Notes: a model not told the origin generated them from the letters alone. A DNA stretch of 64,000 nucleotides from Arthrobacter sp. MA-N2 (GCF_000517125.1 NZ_KI912156.1:581756-645755), one strand, 5' to 3'. Positions 28,503 to 37,441 are shown, numbered from the stretch's first letter. Numbers and translations: made by a program.

Positions 28503-31279
28503 TTCCGCCGCCCCCGTGCCAGCAACGGTGCGGCGGCAGCGCTGGCCAAGGCCGCTGCCAGCCCGATCACCAGCGTGTACTGCGGCCAGGCACTGCTGGT
28601 GGACGCGGTCCGGCCGGGCACCATTGCCGCGGCGGGTGCGGGGCCGGCCGCCGGCGCTGCCGCGGGGACGGTATCCGTCGTGGCTGATATTGGTCCTGCG
28701 GTTACCGGCATTGTGGAGGCCACGTCTCCGCTGGTTCCGGATTCCATGGGGAGCGGCTGGGGGGCGGCGGGTTCGGTCTGCTGAGGCCCGGACACGCTCT
28801 GTAGTTTCTGGATCCCGGTAGCGGCCAACTGCAGCAGGGGCGGGGTGAGGGGCGCATATCCTGGCGGCAACATCCCGCTGCTGAAGCCGGGTTTCTGGCC
28901 TTCGGTACTGATGTAGGAGAAAAGCCCGGCAAAGGTCGCAGCCTGGGTCTGGCTGACCGAGGCCAGGTTCACCGCGCCGTAAATGGGGAGGGTGAGCGGA
29001 TAGGCCTTGGCGTAGTCCGGGGCAGCAGCCGGCCGGCCCACTCCGGGGACTTCGGTGGATTCGAATTGCGCGGCGGCCGCCTGCATGCTGGTGGTGGTGG
29101 CGCCGATGCATTGTGCGCCGCTGACATTGCACAGCTGAGCCGTAGGCAGCTGGAACTTCGCTGCTGAGGCGGCGTCGGTAATTGACAGGATGCTACGGCT
29201 GCCGTACTCCTGACGGGGCACCGATTTGTAGGCGGGCGGGCTGCAATCCGCGCACCACGCCGTGGTGGCGGCGGGTTGGGCGCGCACAGTGTTCTGGGCC
29301 GCGGCAGCCATATCCTGTACCCGGGCGTACTGGTCGCCCACGGTCAGTGCCGGCTGGTCAATAGTCCCGTTGCCGTTCCGGATGGCTTGCCCCTGGGCCC
29401 AATAGACCTGGGGATATGCGGCACCCTCGGAAGGGTAGGACACGGGAGCGTAGGTGAAGCCGTCAGGAGTCTTCGTTTCGGAAATCTTCCGGCTCGCCAG
29501 CTGGTCCAGTGCGGTGGCCTGTTCCTGACATTCGCCGTAGCTCCGGGTCGAATAGAAGGGGTTGATGGTCATGCCTGAAGGATCCGGGCATCCGTCCAGG
29601 AAGGCCCTCGCGTCCTTGTCGTTGAGCAACCAGTCCCAGACGGCGGCTGCTGCGTCGGAGCGCAGTCCTTCAACGACGGGAGGGCTGACGTTACCGGAGG
29701 AGCCAAGGCCTTTAGGGTTCAGGGATCTGAACTCCGGATCATTCTGGATGGAGTATGTCATCGGCTGCCCGTAGCTCGTGCTGCCAGGCTTAGTAAAGGG
29801 GGCGTCGGCGGCAGCGGCAGGAGCCGTGTGCTGGACGTAGCTCTGCGTGAGAAGCTTGGCCAGGAGGCGGGCATTGAGTTTCAGATCGCGCACCAGACCC
29901 GCACTACGTGCCTTGTCGGCTTCCCACTCGGCTTTGTCCCGATAGCCGCAATCAGCCAGCGTATAGGGCGTGAAGGATGCCGTGCAGGCATTGTCAATCG
30001 TCATTGCGATGACTACTCCGGCGAGTGCAGTCGGCACGTAGAGGGCGTTAACGTTGGCAGGCGCGGGGCGGGTGATGAAAGCGAGCGCGTCCGGCTGCTG
30101 GAGCTGGGTGCGGGCTTGCAGGTCCGCCAGCGGTGAGAAGCCCAAAGTAAATTTCTTGGTGTCGCACACGGCGGGAATCCACGACTTCATTGCCGCACTC
30201 AGTGCCTCTGAGCCCACGCTGAGGGTCGCCGCCTGATCGGTGGGACATACAGCCGCGACGTCCTGGAACTGGAGGGGGACTTGCAGGCGCATCGCCCAAA
30301 GGCTGGGCGCCAATGGCCCGGCAGGGAGAATGGCGTCCATCGCAGCCGTTCGGGGCACTGCAACGAGCCAGCATTTGGCCACGCTGGGTGCATCCGGCCG
30401 GTGACCGCAGCCCAGCCCGGAGGCTTCAGCACCGCTTTGCACTTCGAAGGTTCTCGAGCCGGACCCCTGTTCCGATGACAGGAAACGAGAGAACTCGTTG
30501 GTGGTGGTGCGGTTGAAGAACGGATTGCGGTACTCGCTGAGGTTGAAGCCGTCGGAGATTCGTGTTTGTTCCCCGGTGACGGCCTTGAAGGGGGCGGGAA
30601 GGTTCATGGTGGGGGAAACCGGATCGGCGGCTTCCCAGTCCCCGCCGCGGACCAGAGGATCGTTGAGGAGGGAGCGTTGGTGTGCCGTGTTGGAGATGTC
30701 ACCGTCCAGGCCGGTAGCCCCGAACTGACACGTGGCCGGGTCAGGTTCGGTAGCGGCCGGATCAGGCTTGTTGTCCGCGCCCGGCTTGCCCCAGCACTGG
30801 AACACCTGAAGGTAGGAAGTGCTGGCACCGTTGGCACCGGCAGCAGGATCGGCGCCGCTGAAGCTGACCGTCACTGACTGGTTCTGCAGGTTCCTTGTTT
30901 GGGAAACCGTCAGGGAAAGGCCAGTCCGTCCGTTGCCCGGCCCGAATGCGGCGGCTGCTGCGTCGCGCAGCCGCTTATCGACGTCGTTGTAGGACTTCCC
31001 TGCGGTATGGGGCAGCTGTTGCTGAGCCCCGCGCGGGACCGTGCTGTCAGGAGCGTTGTTGGTGTTGTCCCAAGCGACGGTCGCAGCGGTGTCGCTGACC
31101 ATGGAGCCGGCAGGCCCCCAATCGGTGCCCGGAACCGCCGGGGCCGCCGAGCCAGGAGGAAGGGAGAGCAACAGGAGGGCGCCCACAGCCGCAGTCGCGG
31201 CCAAGGGGGAAGCCCACCGCCCGGCCCGTCGCTGGCGGGTCCCGGTGTGTACCCGTCGGGTATTCCATGGAAGCGGCAT
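28499..31279 (-). CDS. large exported membrane-anchored protein with PstS-like C-terminal region
   Basis: A 926-aa protein. A long basic N-region and hydrophobic core (residues 1-46, ending GSAAPA) form a signal peptide. A long extracellular portion has many Cys in nearby pairs (for example CADCSPP). Near residue 790-845, YPLTLPIYGAVNLASVSQTQAATFAGLFSYISTEGQK followed by PPGYAPL resembles the C-terminal lobe of the neighbouring PstS (YPMSAYSYMIVPTQA, FFANYALCEGQRPMGQLGYSPLP). An Ala/Pro linker and a terminal membrane helix with ARGRRK close the protein. It is the first gene of the coupled Pst block, overlapping pstC by 4 bp. The function is unknown. A surface phosphate- or ligand-binding partner is inferred. 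Confidence 0.75.
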   Translation of the reverse strand: MPLPWNTRRVHTGTRQRRAGRWASPLAATAAVGALLLLSLPPGSAAPAVPGTDWGPAGSMVSDTAATVAWDNTNNAPDSTVPRGAQQQLPHTAGKSYNDVDKRLRDAAAAAFGPGNGRTGLSLTVSQTRNLQNQSVTVSFSGADPAAGANGASTSYLQVFQCWGKPGADNKPDPAATEPDPATCQFGATGLDGDISNTAHQRSLLNDPLVRGGDWEAADPVSPTMNLPAPFKAVTGEQTRISDGFNLSEYRNPFFNRTTTNEFSRFLSSEQGSGSRTFEVQSGAEASGLGCGHRPDAPSVAKCWLVAVPRTAAMDAILPAGPLAPSLWAMRLQVPLQFQDVAAVCPTDQAATLSVGSEALSAAMKSWIPAVCDTKKFTLGFSPLADLQARTQLQQPDALAFITRPAPANVNALYVPTALAGVVIAMTIDNACTASFTPYTLADCGYRDKAEWEADKARSAGLVRDLKLNARLLAKLLTQSYVQHTAPAAAADAPFTKPGSTSYGQPMTYSIQNDPEFRSLNPKGLGSSGNVSPPVVEGLRSDAAAAVWDWLLNDKDARAFLDGCPDPSGMTINPFYSTRSYGECQEQATALDQLASRKISETKTPDGFTYAPVSYPSEGAAYPQVYWAQGQAIRNGNGTIDQPALTVGDQYARVQDMAAAAQNTVRAQPAATTAWCADCSPPAYKSVPRQEYGSRSILSITDAASAAKFQLPTAQLCNVSGAQCIGATTTSMQAAAAQFESTEVPGVGRPAAAPDYAKAYPLTLPIYGAVNLASVSQTQAATFAGLFSYISTEGQKPGFSSGMLPPGYAPLTPPLLQLAATGIQKLQSVSGPQQTEPAAPQPLPMESGTSGDVASTMPVTAGPISATTDTVPAAAPAAGPAPAAAMVPGRTASTSSAWPQYTLVIGLAAALASAAAAPLLARGRRK

Positions 31280-31447
31280 GAATACTTTCTTTCCATTATT
31301 AAGGGATCGGCCGCGAAGTCCTGTGGGCCGACTATTTCGGGCCTATCAATGGAGTGTTTAGCCGAATGGCAGCGGAAGCTGCTGGACTATTGTTTCCCGA
31401 ACCAGGCCCGGGCCCGTTGTGCCTGGACAAAGAAAGGATTTCCCGCA

Positions 31448-31454
31448 GGTGAAC
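31448..31454 (-). promoter_or_regulatory. GTTCACC heptamer, possible PhoP half-site
   Basis: On the minus strand TTTTGTTCACCTGCGG lies about 170 bp before the start of the 926-codon gene. GTTCACC is the core unit of actinobacterial PHO boxes. Only one good unit is visible here, so support is weak. Confidence 0.35.
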
Positions 31455-31478
31455 AAAAGGAATTGGGGCTGAAAATAG

Positions 31479-31512
31479 AATTGCCCGGACCTCAGAAGGT
31501 CCGGGCAATTCT
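31479..31512 (-). terminator. strong terminator after the 405-aa surface protein gene
   Basis: A 15-bp perfect stem, GAATTGCCCGGACCT pairing with AGGTCCGGGCAATTC, around a 4-nt loop. On the minus strand it is followed by TATTTTC. It separates the surface-protein gene (stop at 31522) from the Pst block, which therefore needs its own promoter within 31280-31478. Confidence 0.85.
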
Positions 31513-31521
31513 TGATAAAGA

Positions 31522-32739
31522 TCAGGCCCTGCTGCCCTTACGGCGTCGGGAAAGGTAAATGCCGCCGCCCACGCCCACGAGCGTCAGGCCACCGATGACC
31601 ATTGCGGCCAGCCCTGCGCTGCTTGCCGGGTTGGCGGTAGCAGTGCGGACCCAGTTGGTGTCGGCGAGGAAGGGAGCGTTCGCCGAGGCGGTAACAATCA
31701 GCCCGGCTACCTGGAACGTTGCGCCCGAAGCACCCTTCAGGATCAGCGTGTGGGTTCCGGCCGGAAGGCTCGCCGGGACCGAGAAGGTGAAGCTGACTGA
31801 TCCGTCCGAGCCGGCTACTGCAGTTTCGGCCAAAAGGATCGGATTCGAGTGGATTTCACCCGAGACCGTTTCGCCGGCCGCAAAAGTGTTGCTGGGGGCG
31901 TTGACAACGTACTTCTGGCCGATGGAAAGCTGATCTCCGGCCTTCAGGACCTGGGCATCGGCGGAATTGGTCGCCGGAACGGTCACGCCCGCGGTCGGCG
32001 CTACGCTTTCGCTTGCCGAGGGCGTTCCGCTTGGGCTTGCGCTCGCTGACGGAGTGGCCGTTTCGCTAGCTGAAGGCGTTGCGCTCGGGGAAGGACTTGC
32101 CGTCTCCGTGTCGGACGGCGTTGCTGTTGGTGTCGGGGTGGCGACGACGGGCTGGCTGATCGTCCAGTTCTTCGACGCGTCGGTAGTGAGCGTAGCCCAG
32201 GAAGCCACGGTCGTGCCGCCTACCGGATTGATCGTGGCGGTCCTGAAATCGTCGGACAGGACGGTGCAGACGTAGCCGATGCTGTAGGTGTGGCTGGCTT
32301 GGACCACGGCTGTCATATCGGCAATGGGTGCCTTGGCGCCGTCAACGAATCCGGACTCCAGGTTGTTGTCGTCCGCGATGGCCGTGCCCGTCAGGGACAT
32401 CTGGGACATCGGATCCTGCGTGAACGGGTAGAGGTTTTGTGCCTCTGTAGTGCTCGTCGCCGGCTTGATCTCTTGCCCCACCTCGGACATGAAGATCAAT
32501 GCACCGGCCATCATGCCGCCGACCGTCGGGCAAGCCATGTCACTGTGCAGCTTGAGGGCAACCAGGTCTGCTGGTGACCAGGAACCGGCGTGGTTGTTGG
32601 CGGTTACCGTGCCGGCCGAACCAACCGGCAACGCGGCGCTGGCAACGGCAATTCCTCCGCCAAGCAGGAGCGCGGTCCCGGCAACTGTTGCCGTCGCATT
32701 AAGTCCCCAGCGGGTTTTCTTTGTTGTGGCGTTAGCCAT
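31522..32739 (-). CDS. cell-surface protein with PT/S-rich stalk and C-terminal anchor
   Basis: A 405-aa exported protein. The signal peptide (residues 1-36, ending ASA) leads to an N-terminal domain of about 150 residues with two Cys (MACPTVGG, YVCTVLS). A low-complexity stalk of repeated TPS, SASE and ATPSAS units (about 205-260) follows, then an immunoglobulin-like beta domain (GTHTLILKGASGATF). The C-terminal sorting-type signal consists of FLADTNW, a hydrophobic helix and RRRKGSRA. LADTN is reminiscent of, but not identical to, the LAxTG motif used by class E sortases. It could be a client of the sortase at 21923. The ribosome binding site is GAGAGAAG. Confidence 0.78.
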   Translation of the reverse strand: MANATTKKTRWGLNATATVAGTALLLGGGIAVASAALPVGSAGTVTANNHAGSWSPADLVALKLHSDMACPTVGGMMAGALIFMSEVGQEIKPATSTTEAQNLYPFTQDPMSQMSLTGTAIADDNNLESGFVDGAKAPIADMTAVVQASHTYSIGYVCTVLSDDFRTATINPVGGTTVASWATLTTDASKNWTISQPVVATPTPTATPSDTETASPSPSATPSASETATPSASASPSGTPSASESVAPTAGVTVPATNSADAQVLKAGDQLSIGQKYVVNAPSNTFAAGETVSGEIHSNPILLAETAVAGSDGSVSFTFSVPASLPAGTHTLILKGASGATFQVAGLIVTASANAPFLADTNWVRTATANPASSAGLAAMVIGGLTLVGVGGGIYLSRRRKGSRA

Positions 32740-32952
32740 GATCTTATCTTCTCTCTCAGGTAAAAAAGTATTTGTGCTGAATTAACGTCCTGCACCCGCG
32801 GCCGATTGTCCCGCCGCTATGTGCGGAGATAATGCCAAGAATTACCGATCATTCTGCGTCATCAGCCGTATTCTGTGCGCGTGGCTAAGTAAAGCAAGCT
32901 GGTATTGCGCGCAAACGTTTGATGAATTGGCCAGGGAATGCCGGTTGAATGC

Positions 32953-34071
32953 CTAGTTGGTGTACCCGGACTTCTTTCCCATCGTCCAGTCGCCAACGTA
33001 GGAAAGCGTCTTGAAACCGAACTTGGTGATGATGCTCTTGCCCGCAGTGGTCTTCAGGCTGGTCGAGACGGCGTTGTTGAGGACCACGTTGTAGGTCAAC
33101 TTGCTGGTCTGGACCCCGCTGGAGACAACGTTGTAAGTGTCCCGGGCGAAGATGCCCTTACCGCTCGCGGGCGCAACAGCCGGATCACCGTAGAGGTCGC
33201 CCGGCGCCAGCGCCGGGGCAGCCGTATTCTGGTCGATGGCCTTGAGCCCGTCGATGTCCGCCAGCAACTGGCCGGCAGTCGTAGTGTCGGTCATTGCACC
33301 GTTCTTCTGTGCAATCCACTGTGCGGCCGAGAAGGGGAAGATGTCGCCGTCGTTGACGAGTGCCTCGCCGTTGTTTTCGGGATAGACCTGTTCCGCGTCC
33401 GAAATGCAGGTGGTGTTCGGCGTGACACCGATTGCCTTGAGGAAGAAGGCACGCGTACCGGAAGCGGCCTGGGGCAGCTTGGGCGTGAACGTCATGGTTC
33501 CGAAGACGGGCTTTCCGGTGGTGCCGTCGATGGTGACACCGTCACCGGCGGTGCAGCTGAAAATGTTGGCGACCTGCTGCGTGGTCAGGCTCAGTGGCCT
33601 GTTGGCGGCGTCTTTCACGGCTACGGTGACCGCATCGCGCGCGAAAGGAAGGAACGTGAGATCGGTGCCCGTAACGCTGGGGGAGGAAGATGACCGGGCG
33701 ATGTCGACGTCGTTCTTCTTCAGGGTGAACGAGTTGTTGGCCGAGTCCTTGTAGACGTGGTTAAGCGGATTCAGGCTGGCACTCAGGGCCTTGACTCCGG
33801 CTCCGGAACCGTTCGGCCGGGTAATCGGTGTAACGCCGGTCTTCGTCACGATCGTGGCGGCATCGCCAAAGGCGTTGTAAGAGGCCACCGACTTGATCGG
33901 ACCCGTGTTGCTCAAGGCATTCCAGACGTCCTGGATGGTGTCCGAACCAACGGCCGCCAGCGGGCGATTGGATGTGGTGGGTTCCGCAGTCGCGGTTGCA
34001 GTGCTGATCAGGCCGAACGCCAGGGCAGTGACGCAGATGGCGCCGACAGCCTGAAAGGACTTTAAATTCAT
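32953..34071 (-). CDS. PstS-like periplasmic-binding protein, secreted
   Basis: A 372-aa exported substrate-binding protein. The signal peptide MNLKSFQAVGAICVTALAFG ends near TATAEP. The PBP-like motifs are AAVGSDTIQDVWNAL, ITRPNGSGAGVKALSASL and a later QAASGTRAFF. They resemble the phosphate-binding site of PstS, but the protein has neither lipobox nor membrane anchor. ATG at 34071 has GGGGA 8 bp upstream, and an ATG five codons earlier is less well placed. A PHO-box-like direct repeat lies about 180 bp upstream. It heads the phosphate cluster and could be a free or wall-retained scavenger of phosphate or a phosphorylated compound. Confidence 0.85.
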   Translation of the reverse strand: MNLKSFQAVGAICVTALAFGLISTATATAEPTTSNRPLAAVGSDTIQDVWNALSNTGPIKSVASYNAFGDAATIVTKTGVTPITRPNGSGAGVKALSASLNPLNHVYKDSANNSFTLKKNDVDIARSSSSPSVTGTDLTFLPFARDAVTVAVKDAANRPLSLTTQQVANIFSCTAGDGVTIDGTTGKPVFGTMTFTPKLPQAASGTRAFFLKAIGVTPNTTCISDAEQVYPENNGEALVNDGDIFPFSAAQWIAQKNGAMTDTTTAGQLLADIDGLKAIDQNTAAPALAPGDLYGDPAVAPASGKGIFARDTYNVVSSGVQTSKLTYNVVLNNAVSTSLKTTAGKSIITKFGFKTLSYVGDWTMGKKSGYTN

Positions 34072-34249
34072 GTCAAGATTCCCCATCTTAGTTCCGGGTG
34101 GTGTGCGTTGCCGTTGCGCCGCCGCGCAGTACCTTTACTGCCATGGCGCTTGCTCGGCTGCTGAAGTTGTCGGGACAGAGCCGACCGCTATGAGTCTGGG
34201 GCATCGTTGCCCGCCACCTCGATTTGTTCGACTAAGAAACACCCTCGAT

Positions 34250-34270
34250 CAGGTGAACTTACGGTGAAAG
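34250..34270 (-). promoter_or_regulatory. PHO-box-like direct repeat upstream of the Pst/sortase cluster
   Basis: Read on the minus strand, TTTCACCGTAAGTTCACCT contains two heptamers, TTTCACC and GTTCACC, spaced exactly 11 bp apart, as in actinobacterial PhoP operators. It overlaps the stop codon of the hypothetical gene at 34259 and faces the binding-protein gene starting at 34071. Confidence 0.6.
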
Positions 34271-34948
34271 CGCGGGCAGCGGGTCCTCGGGAACTGGGCC
34301 CTCGACAGCATCCCCCGGCCCTACCTGTTCACTCGACAGTTCGACCGAAAGATGCCGATGTCCGTGCCGGATCACTGTTTCCAGCAGGCGCGCGGCGCCG
34401 AGCAGATCCAGTGCGGCGGCGGCACTGCGGTCCCTTTCCCGGATCGTGGGGTACCAGGAGCTGGCCGTCAATACAGGGCGCCCCCGCAGGCTTGCGTACC
34501 ACCCGAACTCCCGGGCGGGCTGGCTCTGCACGAAAGTAATCGTGAGTTCCCCGACTGCCCGCTGCACGGAGCGCGCATGAGCGGCCGCCGCCGCGTAGTC
34601 CGGGAAAAGGCCCACACCCCGCCCGAGTTCTCGATGGTTACCCGAGATCAGGCGCCAGACAACCAAGGGTTGGTTGAAATGATCCATCCGGCGCACCATC
34701 TGATGGTTGGACTGAAGGCGGGGCGCTTGCACCAGTACCTCGGCGTACTGAACTACCAGCTGGGTCAGCTGCTGCCGTTTACTCAGTGGCGCCAGTGTCG
34801 GTACATACCCGTCCTGGACTGCTGCGCCCAGGACCGCGAGTTCGCGCTCGTTCCAGCGTGTCGCAGCAGGAAGCGCCCGGCTGACAAAGGATGTGAAAGA
34901 AATACGTTCATTGGAAATGGTGACCCCCCGAATAATGTGACTGGACAT
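34259..34948 (-). CDS. hypothetical protein
   Basis: A 229-aa soluble protein without signal peptide or membrane segment. It contains an Ala-rich helix (YAAAAAHARSVQRAVGEL), a motif REFGWYASLRGRPVLTASSWYPT and a C-terminal helix LGAARLLETVIRHGHRHL. I recognise no family. The start ATG at 34948 has no clear Shine-Dalgarno, and a later start is possible. It is on the same strand as mutY upstream (155 bp away) and the phosphate cluster downstream, whose PHO-box-like repeat overlaps its stop codon. The long plus-strand frame across it is a shadow. Confidence 0.6.
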   Translation of the reverse strand: MSSHIIRGVTISNERISFTSFVSRALPAATRWNERELAVLGAAVQDGYVPTLAPLSKRQQLTQLVVQYAEVLVQAPRLQSNHQMVRRMDHFNQPLVVWRLISGNHRELGRGVGLFPDYAAAAAHARSVQRAVGELTITFVQSQPAREFGWYASLRGRPVLTASSWYPTIRERDRSAAAALDLLGAARLLETVIRHGHRHLSVELSSEQVGPGDAVEGPVPEDPLPALSP

Positions 34949-35103
34949 CGCGTCCGTAGTCGTGATAACGCTCAGTCCGAGGTCTTAACGGGCGGGGGGA
35001 CGCAGGTTAAGGACATCGGGCCGGAGGCTGAATGTCTGCCGCCAGCGGCACTCAGATTCGCACCCTTCCAATGTTTCAGGTGCGGAAGCGGTGTAAAGGA
35101 AGC

Positions 35104-36072
35104 TCAGGCCGGGAGCCGCAGTCCGCCGTCGTGCATCTCGGCCAAACCGTCGCGCACGAGTCCTACAAGCGCCCGTTCCAGCTGTTCCGGCGCGGAATTC
35201 AGGCGATGCAAGGCGGCAAGCGGCACCATTGCGCCGTCGGCGACAAAGCCAAGGTCAGCTGCCGGGCGCTCAAACATTTCCCGCGCCACGGGCGATTCGG
35301 CCGCACGCAACACGGCCATGACTGCGCCCCGGAGCTGCCGGTCCGTGCCGTGCCACGCTTGCCCTTTGGGTGTGTACGTCGGCGGCGGCTCACCCGCGGC
35401 ACGCCACGCGCAGGACTCACGGACGGGACATTCGGAACACTTGGGGGAGCGGGCCGTGCAGACCAGCGCACCGAGCTCCATGACGGAAGCGTTCCAGCTC
35501 ACGGAGAGCGCGACGTCGTCGGGCATGAGGGATTCGGCGAGGCGCATCTCGGCCGCGGTGAGCGACGGCGACGGCAGCGCCAGTCCCGAAACGAGGCGGG
35601 CATGCACTCGCCGGATGTTCGTGTCCACCACGGTTTCGCGCCGCCCGAAGGCAAAGGCAGCCACTGCCGCTGCCGTGTACTCGCCGACGCCGGGAAGGCT
35701 TAGGAGCGCCGCATGCGTGTCCGGCACCTTGCCCCCATGTTCTTCGGCTATCACGACGGCGGCCGCGTGGAGCCTGAGCGCGCGGCGGGGATAACCGAGC
35801 CTGCCCCAATGTCGCACGGCCTCGCCCGAAGGTTCCTTGGCCAGATCCGCTGGATGGGGCCAGCGTTGCAGCCAGTCCTCCCATACCGGCAGGACACGAA
35901 CCACCGGTGTCTGCTGGAGCATCACCTCGCTGACCAGAACTCCCCATGGGCTGCAATCCGGTGATCTCCACGGCAATACCCGGGCAGTCTCGGAGAACCA
36001 TCGCTGCATGGACCGGTGCAAGTCCGCGAGGTGACGGGTGCCGGCAAGTTCAGCGGCGCCTGCTAATGACAT
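35104..36072 (-). CDS. mutY: A/G-specific adenine glycosylase MutY
   Basis: A 322-aa DNA repair enzyme that removes adenine mispaired with 8-oxoguanine. The N-terminal catalytic domain has SEVMLQQT with the catalytic Glu. The helix-hairpin-helix is LPGVGEYTAAAVAAFAFG, and the catalytic Asp is in VVDTNIRRVH. The iron-sulfur cluster motif follows as C-x6-C-x2-C-x5-C in CTARSPKCSECPVRESC. The C-terminal Nudix-like recognition domain of longer MutY proteins is short, as in other actinobacteria. ATG at 36072 has GAGGA 6 bp upstream, and the frame is also open 18 codons further upstream. Confidence 0.93.
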   Translation of the reverse strand: MSLAGAAELAGTRHLADLHRSMQRWFSETARVLPWRSPDCSPWGVLVSEVMLQQTPVVRVLPVWEDWLQRWPHPADLAKEPSGEAVRHWGRLGYPRRALRLHAAAVVIAEEHGGKVPDTHAALLSLPGVGEYTAAAVAAFAFGRRETVVDTNIRRVHARLVSGLALPSPSLTAAEMRLAESLMPDDVALSVSWNASVMELGALVCTARSPKCSECPVRESCAWRAAGEPPPTYTPKGQAWHGTDRQLRGAVMAVLRAAESPVAREMFERPAADLGFVADGAMVPLAALHRLNSAPEQLERALVGLVRDGLAEMHDGGLRLPA

Positions 36073-36160
36073 GGGGTTCCTCGTGCGGCGGTTCGTGGCT
36101 GGCCCTTGGCGGCCGATTCCTGCCATCCACTGTAGTGGAGCCGGCCGGAGATGACCGACG

Positions 36161-37441
36161 TCAGCCTTCCACGAGGGCAGGGATCGGCGTCTCGGCGGCC
36201 TGGCGGGGCGCGGCGCGGTGTGCGTAGAAGAGGCCGACGCTGATCAGGAGGCAGAGCATGGCTGATCCGGCGTAGAGGGCGAAGAGGCCGGGGGCGCCGT
36301 CGGCGGTGAAGGCCAGGCCGCCGAAGAAGGGGCCCATGAAGGATCCGATGAATGCCATGGTGTTGGTTAGTCCGAGGATGGTTCCGCGCGAATGGGGGGC
36401 GACCGCGCCGGTGGCCGTGGCGTTGATGAGGTTCTGCGCCGAGTGTCCGCCGATGCCCATCAGTGCCACGCAGGCCAGGGAGAAGATCAGGGACGCGGGG
36501 CCCAGGAGGAGCCCCAGGAGCCCGGCGAGCGTCAGTGCCGCGCAGACGATGCCCACTTTGGCTGATCCGTGCTTGTCCGCTGCGTTGGCCGTGAACCATG
36601 AACCGATCACGGCGGCCCCGGTGAGCGCGAACGCGAAGATCAGTGCCTCGGTGAGGCTGAATCCCATGCTCCGCATGGATTCGGCGAGCCAGACGTTCAG
36701 GCCCAGCCAGGTGGTCATGTTGGTGATGGCGGCCAGGGCTACGAGGCCGACGAATATGTATCCGCGGCCTTTGAACAGGCCAAGGAACTTCTGCACGGGG
36801 GTCAGACCGGTGTCCCGGACTTCGGTTGGTTCAGTGATCCGGCAGGAGAGCAGGATGGCCAGGATGACGGCCGTCATGGTCGTGCCGAGCCAGAACATGG
36901 ACCGCCAGCCCCACAGCGGCATCAGGAAGATGCCCACCAGCGCGGCGATGGTCCCGCCCATGGGGACTCCGGCCATGGCTATGGTGATGACCAGGCTGCC
37001 GCGCCCTTCCGGGGCGTGGTTGCGTGCCAGCGTCATGGCGGTGGTGAGTGCGGCGCCGACCCCGACGCCGGTCAGCATGCGGGCAGCTCCGAGGAACTCC
37101 GGCGTCGGCGCTATCGCGGCGAAGGCCGAGCCCAGTGCGAAGATCGCGGCGGCCAGTGCCATCACCCGTGGCCGGCCGATCCGTTCGGCCAGTGCAGTCC
37201 CGCCCAGGACCCCGATCAGCGCACCGGCGTACACGATGCCACCCACCAGGCCCGCCGTTGCCTCGTCGATCTTCAGTGACTGATCCTGGAGCAGCAGCGG
37301 AACAACGGAACCAAAAACAATTAGGTTGTAACCCTCCATGAGGGTCACCACCATGCACAGCGCGATGACTGCATTGTTGGACAAGAGCGGCCGGCGCGTG
37401 TCTCGGCGCTGAGACCTCTCCTGCGTGAATGTGGGGTTCAT
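36161..37441 (-). CDS. MFS transporter, aromatic acid:H+ symporter (AAHS) type
   Basis: A 426-aa permease with 12 predicted helices. Features of the PcaK/BenK family are VVTLMEGYNLIVFGSVVPLLLQ (the Asp/Glu and GYNL type start of helix 1), GGTALAERIGRPRVM (the loop 2-3 signature) and GRGSLVITIAMAGVPMGG. It is expected to import an aromatic acid. ATG at 37441 has GGAAG 7 bp upstream, which is better than the start 13 codons earlier. It is divergent from nothing, but it neighbours the TetR gene and the hydroxyquinol operon, which suggests supply of their substrate. Confidence 0.88.
   Translation of the reverse strand: MNPTFTQERSQRRDTRRPLLSNNAVIALCMVVTLMEGYNLIVFGSVVPLLLQDQSLKIDEATAGLVGGIVYAGALIGVLGGTALAERIGRPRVMALAAAIFALGSAFAAIAPTPEFLGAARMLTGVGVGAALTTAMTLARNHAPEGRGSLVITIAMAGVPMGGTIAALVGIFLMPLWGWRSMFWLGTTMTAVILAILLSCRITEPTEVRDTGLTPVQKFLGLFKGRGYIFVGLVALAAITNMTTWLGLNVWLAESMRSMGFSLTEALIFAFALTGAAVIGSWFTANAADKHGSAKVGIVCAALTLAGLLGLLLGPASLIFSLACVALMGIGGHSAQNLINATATGAVAPHSRGTILGLTNTMAFIGSFMGPFFGGLAFTADGAPGLFALYAGSAMLCLLISVGLFYAHRAAPRQAAETPIPALVEG

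Noticed and set aside
34352..35794. Plus-strand open frame of 480 codons
   Set aside because: It runs antisense across the hypothetical gene at 34259 and mutY, the latter having all catalytic and iron-sulfur motifs.
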